NCBI GenBank assembly: GCA_947497315.1
Contig: CANMFX010000001.1
Coordinates: forward strand, 620,001-684,000
From: an uncultured Sphingomonadaceae bacterium
GTDB taxonomy: Bacteria; Pseudomonadota; Alphaproteobacteria; Sphingomonadales; Sphingomonadaceae
Direction of reading: 5' to 3'
Length of the DNA stretch: 64,000 nt
Shown: positions 26,608 to 38,700 of the stretch, piece by piece
Layout of the letters: each line of letters begins with the position of its first letter
How positions within the stretch are numbered: the first letter of the stretch is position 1
Position numbers and translations under genes: made by a program
The notes under the pieces: generated by a model
Told to the model about the DNA's origin: nothing
The model's input: the letters and a program-made list of their open reading frames with translations, nothing else
Databases searched by the model: none

Positions 26608-26777
26608 TTCTGGCTAGTGTATGAAAAATAAAGACTTTTGGGGTTGCGACCTCTTGCGTTTTTCTGTTACTTCTCAAAAACAGCAGATGATCCTGGGGCA
26701 TTGGATATTTGTGTTGCGCCACGTTGTTTCGGCGCATTTACAATAGAATTTCAATCGTGCCTGCCCGGGAGATCTAG

Positions 26778-29700
26778 ATGACAAAACAAACCAGGATTCC
26801 GCAAGCTCATCTGATCGCTTTGGAACCGCGCATGATGTTTGACGGGGCGGCGGTGGTAACGGCGGCCGCAACGGTATCGACGGTCGATGTGCTGGAAAGC
26901 GCTCCACTTGCTCCTGGTATTACTTTTAATGACAATAATAACCTTTCTGATGCGGGGGTGCCAAATATCGGTTTGGCTCCGTTGGCGGTTGCTGTTCGGG
27001 ATTTCGGGGGCTCCGAAGCTGGGCGAGCTGATTTAGCTAATGTAAATGTTTCTCTGGCGGATGATCCGAGGGCCTTTTCTGCAGGTTTGATCTCTGCTCC
27101 TGATGATAGCGATAACAGGGCCGCAGTGATGCTTGACGGCGAAACACCAGTGCAACTGGAGGCCATGTCTTTTGCTGAAGCCGATCGCAGCGCAAATGTT
27201 TCGATGGCGCAAACTTCGCTGATGGCTCCTGTAAATGGTGATCCTGTAGCGGCGCCTATCGACCTTGTTCATCCGGTTATTGATGTTTCCAGCACTGTCG
27301 TCGCCAGGGAAGCGATTGTTGGGCAGGAAGCTCTGGGCGCTGCTCCTTTCAAGAATGCCGAGATTTCGGATTCTGCAGCCGGAACAGGCACAGGTGGCGG
27401 TCTGTATCACGACGCACTGCGGCCAGAGCGGGTAACCTATGACATCCGGGAGTCTGGCGTTAGGCCTGCTGATTTCCGGGACTATTTTGTCATAGACGAC
27501 AATGATTCCAGATCAGCCGTGCGGCCTATGTTCTTTGGCTTTGAGTCCTTTGGGGCGGAGAATGATCCGGTTGAACCGAGCGCGGCGACCACCGGGCAGG
27601 ACTATATTTTCATCGACACCAATGTCGAGAACTACCAGGAACTGGCCGAGACCTGGGCGGGTAAAGGTATCATTGTTTTCATTGACGGCAATAGTGACGG
27701 GGTCGACCAGATCATGAACGCGCTCGCGGGTGCCGACAATATTGGTGCGATCCATCTGGTAAGCCATGGCGATGAAGGTGTGTTCTGGTTAGGCACTACG
27801 CGGATTGATAGTGCGTCGGTATCCGGCGCACTGGCTTCTTCCTTGGCGTCTATAGGGGCAAAGCTATCGGCTGATGGCGACATCCTGATTTACGGCTGTG
27901 AGGTTGGTGGTGACGCCGCGGGGCAACAGCTTATGAATGCATTAGCGGCCGTAACCGGTGCCGATATTGCGGCATCGATTGATGATACTGGAAGTATACT
28001 GCGCGGCGGCGATTGGACGCTGGAAAACCGGCTTGGCAGCGTTGAAGCGGCTTCGCTGGTGGCGCGCGATTGGGACGGATTGCTGGCACCGGCTACGCTG
28101 CGAGCGGGCGCAATTGCGGTTGTCGACGGGGCGGGCAACCCCTCTTTTCCCGGCGCAGAGCTTGGCGCCGGTGCCTCGGCCACATGGAGCAATGTCGCCA
28201 ATGTCGGTGGGCAGTCGATCAGCCTGCGTGCGACGGTAAATTCCGTCACGGCCGGAGACAGTGTGGAGTTTTTCACCAGCGGTGATGATTTCGGCGTTTT
28301 CCTGAATTCCAATCTGGTGGGTACGGCTTCGGCAGAGATCACATGGGATGTATTTTTCACTGCATCGGGCGCCCCTGTTAATATCGACATTGGTTTCACC
28401 GTTGCCGATATTGATGGTGTGGCCGGTGACCCGCGCAGCCGTGAATTTATTACGATTGACACGGATACACTTTCTTCCTTTCAATCAGCAAATGGCACGA
28501 ATGTCGACTTTGATACCAGCATTGCTGGCGAAGTCACTGCATCCGGGACGCAGAATCAAAATTCTGAAGTGGGCTCTGCTGCACGGTTCAACTGGCTCGA
28601 CACAAATAGCTTCACGATTACCTATAATCTTGCGCCGGTGACGACTGGCGCGTTTTTTGGCCATGATGGCGATGCAGACTTCAATCTCGGTAGCGGTGGC
28701 ACGACCGTATCGGTTCCGCGGCTGGACCTGGATCGCAATGACAGCACGGCGAGCGGTTCGGGCTATCAGGGCACTTATGTCGAAAATGCGGCCAGTGTCG
28801 GTATCGTTGATAGTGATGTGCGGGTAACCAATCCTGACGGTCAGGTACAAAGCGCCAGCATCACGCTGACCAATGCGCAGGCCGGTGACCGCCTGCTGGT
28901 CAACGGGTCAGCGGCGACATCCGGCACAGTCAACGGGATCAGCTATACCCGGACGGATAGCGGCATAGAGCTGACTGGTGCAGCCAACTCCAATGCCTAT
29001 CGCAATGCGCTGCGCGCGATTACGTTTGAAAACACGACGGAGCGGCCATCTGAGGTGGATCGGAACATTACCATCAGCTTCGCCAATGCGGCACTGAGTT
29101 CCAACGTGGCGACCTCCACCATCAGTGTTGTCGAAATTAACGACCCACCGACCGCAGTCAATGATGCAACTCAGACGACCGATGAGAATACAGCGATTAA
29201 CAATATCGATGTGCTGGCCAATGATTTTGATGGGGATGGCGATACGCTGTCCGTTGTGTCCGCAACTGCGCCCAATGGCACCTTGGTGATCAATGGTGAC
29301 GGCACATTAAACTACACGCCGAATAATGGGTTTTCCGGCACGGATACGGTCACCTATATGATCAGCGATGGACGTGGCGGCACTTCGACCGCGACGTTTG
29401 ATGTGACAGTAGCATCGGTGAATGATCCGCCGGTGCCGGTGGGCAGCCTGCCTCCGCAGGCCAATGTCGATGCGGCCCAGGGTATTTTTGTGAGCACCTC
29501 ACAAGGATTTAGCGATCCGGACAATGGCTTTGGCGAACTAAGCTACTCGGCAACCGGTTTACCGCCCGGCCTCTCGATCAATGCCAATACCGGCGCGATT
29601 ACCGGCACGATTGACAATAGTGCAAGTCAGGGCGGTTCCGGCGGTGTCTATAATATTGTCGTAACAGCGACTGATCCCGATGGTGAGTCCGCGACACAAA

Positions 29701-32700
29701 GCTTTGCCTGGACGATCACCAACCCCCCACCACAGGCCAATAATGATGGCGGGTCGACCAATGAAGATACGCCGATTACCGTCGATGTGCTGGCCAATGA
29801 TCAGGATCCCGATGGCGATGCACCGCTCACCGTAATTTCTGCAAGCGCGTCCAACGGCACCGTGGTGATCAATGCCGATGGTACGCTTACCTATACGCCC
29901 GATCCCGATTTCAACGGGAATGACCAGATTGTCTACACGATCAGCGACGGTGAAGGTGGCACGGACTCCGCCGTTTATGACATGACGGTGGTTGCCGTTA
30001 ATGATGGGCCGATCGCTGTCGGCACGCTGCCGCCACAAACCAACGTCGATGCCGATAGCGGCGTCAGTGTTGCCACCGCTGGCGGCTTTACCGACGTTGA
30101 TGGACCGTCAACCAACTATAGTGCAAGCGGCCTGCCTCCCGGACTCTCGATCAATGCGAATACCGGAGAAATTACCGGCACGATAGACAATAGCGCGAGT
30201 CAGGGCGGCACCGATGGCGTCTATCTGGTCACCATCACCGCCACTGATTTTCAAGGCACGCCCGCGACCCAGACTTTCGCATGGACAGTTACCAATCCCG
30301 GGCCGACGGCAACCGATGACACAGCCTCCACCGATGAGGATACGGCGGTTACCGTCAACGTGCTCGCCAATGACAATGATCCGGATGGCGACGATCTAAC
30401 CGTTACAGCGGCAAGCGCGGCCAATGGCACGGTTGTGGTCAATCCGGACGGTACCATCACTTATACCCCCAATGCGGGTTTCAACGGCACGGATACCATC
30501 ACCTATACTATCAGTGATGGCGAGGGTGGCACGTCTACCGCCACAGTCGATGTGACTGTCGCAGCGGTCAATGATGCGCCTGAACCGGTCGGTGCCTTGC
30601 CGCCGCAGACCAATGTTGATGCCGATAGCGGGATTAGCGTGGCAACCGCAGGCGGCTTTACCGATAGCGATGATGCAACCCTGACCTATAGCGTGTCCGG
30701 TCTTCCGGCGGGTCTGAGTATCGATTCCGCCACCGGCGAGATCACTGGTACCATCGACCGGTCGGCCAGCCAGGGCGGCTCCAATGGTGTGTATATGGTA
30801 ATCGTCACCGCGACAGATGCGGGTGGGCTCAGCGCCACACAGGAGTTCAGCTGGACCGTCACCAACCCCGCCCCGGTTGCGGTGGATGACACCGCCACGA
30901 CCAACGAAGACACGCCAGTGCTGATCGACGTGCTGCCCAACGATGGCGATCCGGATGGCGATCCGATTACCCTTATTGCGGCTGCCGCCACGGTCGGACA
31001 GGCGACAGTTGTTGGCAATCAGGTCAATTATGTTCCGCCGGCCAATTTCAACGGTACCGCGACGATCACCTACACGATTAGCGATGGTGAAGGTGGCACG
31101 GCGACGGCAACGATTGAAGTCACGGTGACGCCCGTCAACGACGCGCCGGTTGGCACTGCACTACCGCCGCAGGATACGGAAGACGGTGCGACCATTTCGG
31201 TCCCGGTTGCCGGGAACTTCTCCGATGTTGATGGTGACACGCTAACCTATTCGGCGGCGGATTTACCGCCCGGACTGTCGATCGATCCGGATAGCGGTGT
31301 TATCTCGGGCACCATCGACAATAGCGCTAGTCAGACCAATGGCGGCACTTATACCGCGACCATCACGGTGTCTGACGGCAATGGCGGTACGACGTCGCAG
31401 ACGATTACCTTCAATGTCAGCAATCCCGGACCAATCGCGGTTGATGATAGCGCATCGACCGACGAAGATGTGCCGGTTGTCATTTCACCTCTGGCCAATG
31501 ACAGCGATCCCGATGGCGATGATCTGACCATCACGGCGGCGAGTGCGCTGAACGGCAATGTTGTAATCAATGCCGATGGTACGGTGACCTATACGCCCAA
31601 TCCTGGCTTTAACGGCACGGATACAATCACGTACGAGATTTCGGATGGCGAGGGCGGAACCTCGATGGCTGAAATTACCGTTACTGTTGCCGATGTTAAC
31701 GACACGCCGACTGTTAGCGGCAGTATTGGCGACCAGACTAATCTGGACAGTCAGTACATCAGCTTGCCTGTCGCCGGTGCGTTTAGCGATCCCGATGGCG
31801 ACACATTGTCCTTTACCGCGATCGGCCTGCCCGCCGGGCTGACTATTGATCCCGATACGGGTGTCATTTCCGGAACGATTGACCGCAGCGCCAGCCAAGT
31901 AAACGGTGGTGTCTATTCTATCACCGTCACCGCCGATGATGGTCGCGGCGGAAGCGTTTCGACGAGCTTCGAGTGGACAGTCACCAACCCGGCGCCAGTG
32001 GCGAGCAATGACAGCATAACGACCGATGAGGATACAGATGTCAATATTGCCGTGCTGGCGAATGATGTCGATGCTGACGGAGATCCGCCGACGATTACCG
32101 AGGCAGAGGCTGGCAACGGCACGGTCACGATAAATCCGGATGGCACGCTTGCCTATTCGCCCAATGCCAATTTCAATGGCGAAGATACGATCATCTACAC
32201 GATCAGTGATGGCGAAGGCGGTTTCTCGACCGCGACTGTCACGGTTACGGTCACGCCGGTCAATGACGGCCCAACCACTGTCGGCCTGGCCAATCAAAAC
32301 GGTGAAGATGGCGCGGATGTCTCTATCCCAACGGCGCAGGGCTTTGACGATATTGATGGCGATGACCTGACTTTCACTGCTTCGGGCCTGCCACCGTCGC
32401 TGACTATTGATGCAGATACCGGATTGATCACCGGGACACTGGATTCCGACAGCTCGGTCAATGGTCCGTTCATTGTGACTGTCACCGCAACCGATCCGTC
32501 GGGTGAATCCGTATCGACAACTTTCGTCTATTCGATCCAGAATATCCCGCCGATTGCCGTTGATGATGTGGCGACCACGCCAGAAGACACGCCGGTCACG
32601 GTCGCGGTATTGGCCAATGACAGCGATCCAGATGGCGATCTGCTGACCATCACTGCTGCGAGCAGTCAGGATGGCACGGTCGTGGTCAATGCCGATGGCA

Positions 32701-35700
32701 CGCTGACCTTTACCCCGGCAGAAAATTTCAATGGCGAAGCGCTGGTCACCTACACCGTATCTGATGGTCAGGGCGGCGTGGCCACGGCGACTCTGACCGT
32801 CGATGTCGTTGCTGTGAATGACGCACCGGAATCTCTGCCGATCCCGGATGTCACCAATGAAGATAACCAGTCGGTCTCGGTCGATACCAGCAGCTTCTTC
32901 AGCGATCTGGATGGCGACACGCTGACCTTTGACGTCACCGGCCTGCCAGCTGGGCTGAGCATCGATCCGGCGACCGGTATTATTAGCGGCACGATTGACC
33001 GTAATGCTAGCCAGGCGGGTGGCGGTGTCTATTCGGTCACCGTCACGGGCACCGACCCCGATGGTCTGACGACCAGCCAGACCTTTACCTGGACGGTGAC
33101 CAACCCGGCACCAACCGCAGTCAATGACAGCGCGACCACCGATGAAGACATGCCGGTTGATATCACGGTGCTGACCAATGATACGGATCCGGATGGCGAT
33201 CCGCTCACGGTGACCATGGCCACCGCGCTTAATGGCACTGTGACGATCAACGCAGACGGCACGCTGACCTATGTACCGGATGCCAACTTTAATGGCAGTG
33301 ATACGATCACCTATGTGATCAGCGACGGTAATGGCGGCACTTCTACCGCTGCAGTCGACGTCACCGTTAATCCGGTCAATGATGGACCAGTGGCTGTCGA
33401 TGATGTCGCGACCACCAATGAAGACACACCTGTCACCATCGGCGTGCTCGGCAATGATACAGATATTGATGGCGATCCGCTGACGGTTACCGATGCGACA
33501 TCACCGGATGGGACTGTGGTGATTAATCCGGACGGCACGATCACTTTTACGCCCAATCCGGACTTCAATGGTCCGACGACAATCACTTATACAATCAGCG
33601 ACGGCAATGGCGGCACCTCTACAGCGACGGTTACGGTCACGGTTGATGCTGTCAATGATCCGCCGGTTGCCAATATGGACAACGCGACAACCGATGAAGA
33701 CACGCCGGTGGATATCGCGGTGCTGGCCAATGATACGGATGTCGATGGCGATCCACTGAACGTGACGGCGGCCGATGCGCCTAATGGGACCGTGACGATC
33801 AATCCGGACGGGACGGTGACCTATGTTCCCGATCCCGATTTCAATGGCACAGACACCATCACCTATACGATCAGCGACGGGCAGGGCGGCTTTGCCACCT
33901 CCACGGTTGAAGTCACGGTCAATGCGGTGAACGATGCGCCGGTCGCGACGCCGATTGCGCCGCAAAATGACAATGATGCCGATATTATCGCTGTGGATAT
34001 CAGCGGCAATTTCTCTGATGTCGATGGTGATAGCCTGACCTTCACTGCCACCGGTCTGCCGCCCGGCCTGTCAATTGATGCCGATGGCAATATTACCGGC
34101 ACGATTGATCCGGATGCGTCGCAGGGCGGCCCGGGCTCTGACGGCATTTACAGTGTGACGGTCACCGCAGATGACGGTAATGGCGGGACAGTGGACCAGA
34201 CCTTTATCTGGGAAGTGAATAACCCGGCGCCAGCGGCTGCCGATGACACGGCGACCACCGATGAAGATACGCCGGTGGTCATTGCTGTCCTGGCCAATGA
34301 CACTGACCCCGATGGTGATGATCTTAGCGTGACATCGGCGACTGCGTCCAACGGTCTGGTGACGATCAATCCGGACGGCACGATCACCTATACGCCCAAT
34401 CCTGATTTCAACGGCACCGACACGATTACTTACACGATCAGCGACGGCGAAGGTGGAACCTCGACGGCCATGGTTGAAGTCACCGTTACCCCTGTTAACG
34501 ATGCGCCGGTTGTCGATAGCCCGCTGCCCAATGTGACGGGCGTTGATGACGAAACGGTCTCAATCCCCACTGCGGGCAATTTCAGTGATGTCGACGGCAA
34601 TACACTGACCTTTAGCGCAGCTGGCTTGCCGGCGGGGCTGAGCATTGATCCCGATAGCGGAGAGATTACCGGTACGATTGATAATCAGGCGAGCCAGGTG
34701 AATGGCGGTGTCTATACGGTCACCGTTACCGCCGATGATGGCAATGGCGGCATGGTGTCGACCAATTTCACCTACACCGTGACCAATCCGGCGCCGACGG
34801 CGACCAATGACACGGCAACCACCGATGAAGATACGCCGGTGATTATCGACGTCCTCGCCAATGACAACGACCCTGATGGTGATGATCTAACCGTGACGGT
34901 CGCGACCGCACCCAATGGCACGGTTGTTATAAATCCCGATGGCACGATCACCTATACGCCCAATCAGGATTTCAACGGCACCGACACGATTACTTATACA
35001 ATCAGCGACGGCAATGGTGGCACCTCAACCGCGACGGTTGAAGTGACTGTTGCTCCCGTCAACGATGCACCCGAAGTTGATATTCCGATTGCGAATCTCA
35101 ACAATGAAGATGCCGATGTCATATCTGTCGATATCAGCGACAAGTTCAGTGATCTCGATGGCGATGTGCTGACCTTCACGGCCACGGGTTTGCCAGCAGG
35201 CCTCTCGATTGATACCAATGGCGTGATTACCGGTACGATCGACCCGGACGCTAGCCAGGTCAATGGCGGCGTGTACACCGTCACGATCACGGCCGATGAT
35301 GGCAATGGCGGTACCGTTGACGGCAGTTTCACCTGGACCATTACCAACCCCGCTCCGACAGCTGCAAACGACACAGCCACCACCGATGAAGATACGCCGA
35401 GCGCGCCGATTGCGGTGCTGGCCAATGACAATGACCCCGATGGCGATAGCCTGACCGTGGTTAGTGCGACGGCCCCCAATGGCACGGTCGTGATCAACCC
35501 GGATGGCACATTGGTCTATACGCCGGCCGAAAATTTCAACGGCACGGATATCATCACCTATCAGATTAGCGACGGCAATGGCGGCACTTCCACTGCAACC
35601 GTCGAAGTCACGGTAACACCGGTCAATGACGCACCGACAGCGGACCCGCCGCTCAATAACCAGACCAATGATGATGCCGATATGGTGTCGGTCGATGTCA

Positions 35701-38700
35701 GCGGAAGCTTTGAGGATCTCGACGGTGACACGTTGACCTTCACCGCAGCCGGCTTGCCCGCAGGCCTGTCGATTGACGCCAATGGTCTGATCACGGGAAC
35801 GATTGATCCGGATGCCAGCCAAGTGAATGGCGGCGTCTATACGGTCACCGTTACCGCAGACGATAGCAATGGCGGCACGGTGGATTCCGTCTTTACGTGG
35901 ACCGTGAACAACCCACCGCCGGTGGCCGTCAATGACGGCCCGTTTTCGGTGATAGAAGATACGCCGCTGGATATTGACGTCCTGGTCAATGACTTCGATC
36001 CCGATGGTGATATGCTGACCGTCATTTCGGCCGATAGCAGCAATGGCACGATCGTGATCGGAGCCGATGGCACGCTCACCTATCAGCCTGATCCGGATTT
36101 CAATGGCACTGACACGATTGTCTATACGATCAGCGATGGTAATGGCGGAACCTCTACGGCGACGGTCGATGTTACCGTGATAGCGGTGAATGATGCACCG
36201 GAAACAGTCGGCCTGCCTGATCTGTTCGATTCGAATAATGAAGTGATTTCTGTCACTCTGGGATCGGCCTTTAGCGATGTCGATGATGCCACGCTGACCT
36301 ATAATGTCACCGGCTTGCCGACCGGCCTGACCTTTGATCCGGCGACCGGTCAAGTAACTGGTACGACCGGCGCAACCGCATCTTCGGATGTGCCGAACGG
36401 GGAATATACGGTCACCGTGATTGCAGCGGATGCGGCAGGGCTGAATGTCAGCACGACCTTCACATGGACCATCACCAACGAACCACCCCGGGCGATAAAT
36501 GACAATTTTGTCGGCACGGAAGACACGCTGATCAATCTTGATGTGCTGGCCAATGATACTGATCCGGATGGCGATCCCGGCACGCCAATTGTGATTGTCT
36601 CGGCCATCGCAACCAATGGCACCGCTGTCATATTGGCAGACGGCACAATCGACTTCACGCCTGACCTGGATTTTAACGGCACCGCGACCGTCACCTATAC
36701 GATTGAGGATGCAAATGGCGAGTTTGCGACGGCCGTTGCGACTATCGTCATTGATCCGGTCAATGATGCGCCGGATGGCACGATCATTCCGGACCGTGAC
36801 AGTCAGGATGGCGATGTCGTCAGCGTCGATTTCGGGTCGCTCTTCAGCGATCCTGAAGGCGACACGCTGACCTTCAGCGCGTCCAATCTGCCCGCCGGCC
36901 TATCTATCGACATGATGACCGGAGAGATTACGGGCACAATCGATCCGGACGCCAGTCAAGTGAATGGCGGTGTCTATCAGGTGGAAGTGACCGCCTCCGA
37001 CGGCGATCTGGAAACGACACAAAGCTTTATCTGGACGATAACCAACCCCGGACCAACGGCCAATACGGACACGGCTTCAACGACCGAAGACACGCCGACC
37101 GCGCCGATTGATGTTCTGGCCAATGACAATGATCCGGATGGCGACACGCTGACTGTGACGACGGCCAGCGCGGACAATGGCGCAGTGGTGATCAATGCAG
37201 ACGGCACGCTGACTTACACGCCGGACGCTAATTTCAATGGCACCGATACGATCACCTATGTGATCAGCGATGGTCAGGGCGGAAACTCCACTTCCACCGT
37301 GACGGTGACTGTGAGTGCGGAAAATGATGATCCAACCGTGACGCCGCTCGCGGCGCTGGGCAATGCCGATGCAGATGTCATAGCGATTGACGTCAGCGGC
37401 AGCTTTGATGATCTGGATGGTGACATGCTCACCTTTACCGAGACCGGCCTGCCGCCCGGCCTGTCCATTGACGCTGCGGGCAACATAACCGGTACGATTG
37501 ATCCCTCGGCTTCGCAGGGTGGTCCCAATGGCGATGGTATTTATAGCGTCACCGTCACGGCCGATGACAGCAATGGCGGCACAGTCTCCAGCACCTTCAG
37601 CTGGACGGTCACCAACCCACCGCCAGTGGCCAGTGATGATGGCCCGATCGCGGTGACCGAAGACACGCCGCTGGATATTGATGTACTCGCCAATGATAAT
37701 GATCCCGATGGCGATACGCTGACCGTGACTCTGGCCACGGCCGGCAATGGAACAGTGACCATCAATCCCGATGGCACGCTGAACTATGTGCCCGATGCTG
37801 ATTATAATGGTCCTGATACGATCACCTATACGATCAGTGATGGCAATGGCGGAACGTCCACAGCGACGGTCGAAATCAATGTTGGTGCGGTAAATGACGA
37901 CCCGGTCGCAAGCCCGATTGCACCCCGCAACGATGTCGATAGCGCGATAATATCCACTTCGGTCGCAGCCAACTTCTCTGATGTTGACGGTGATGGTCTG
38001 ACCTTTACCGCCAGCGGCCTACCGGCCGGTTTGTCGATTGACCCCAATGGCCTGATCACCGGCACGATTGACAGCGGCGCGAGCCAGGTAAATGGCGGGG
38101 TCTACACGGTCACGGTTACAGCCGATGATGGCAATGGCGGTACGGTCGACCAGAGCTTTACCTGGACGATCACCAACCCACCGCCCGTGGCTGTGAATGA
38201 CAGTGCATCGACGTCCGAAGACTTGCCGGTAAACATTCCGGTGCTTGCCAATGACAGCGATCCCGATGGTGATATGCTGACGGTAACCACCGCCAGCGCA
38301 GCCAATGGCACCGTGGTCATTCAGCCTGACGGCACGATTGACTATACGCCCAATCAGGATTTCAACGGCACCGATACGATCACTTACACAATCAGTGACG
38401 GCAATGGCGGAACCTCAACCGCGACGGTGACTGTCACTGTGGGCGCAGTCAACGACCCGCCGGTTGCGGTTGATGATGCCACGGTGACCGATGAGGAAAC
38501 CCCGGTCACAATTCCGGTGCTCGCCAATGACAGTGATGTGGACGGTGATCCGCTTACCGTTACCAGCGCGAGCGCGCCCAATGGCACAGTCGTGATCAAT
38601 GCTGATGGCACGGTGACTTACACGCCTGACCCGGACTTTAACGGCAGCGATACCATCACCTATGTGATCAGCGACGGCCAGGGCGGCACGGACACCGCAA

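Larger units (their letters stand above)
26245..26777. other. Long AT-rich intergenic region before the giant gene
   Basis: The 533 bases between tRNA-Leu and the giant repeat-protein gene hold no convincing gene. The stretch from about 26450 to 26640 is clearly more AT-rich than its surroundings. It contains two inverted repeats and one promoter-like pair, listed separately. This is the largest non-coding gap in the window and probably holds the control region of the giant gene and its export genes. Confidence 0.6.

Noticed and set aside
26621-26746. A 41-codon open frame (ATG to TAG) just before the giant gene
   Set aside because: It has no ribosome binding site, no recognisable composition or domain, and lies in the AT-rich leader. 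It is more likely a chance frame.
35025-36353. A 442-residue minus-strand open frame inside the giant gene, with many other long antisense frames
   Set aside because: They mirror the repeat codons of the plus-strand gene, themselves repeat, and have no starts with ribosome binding sites or known domains.
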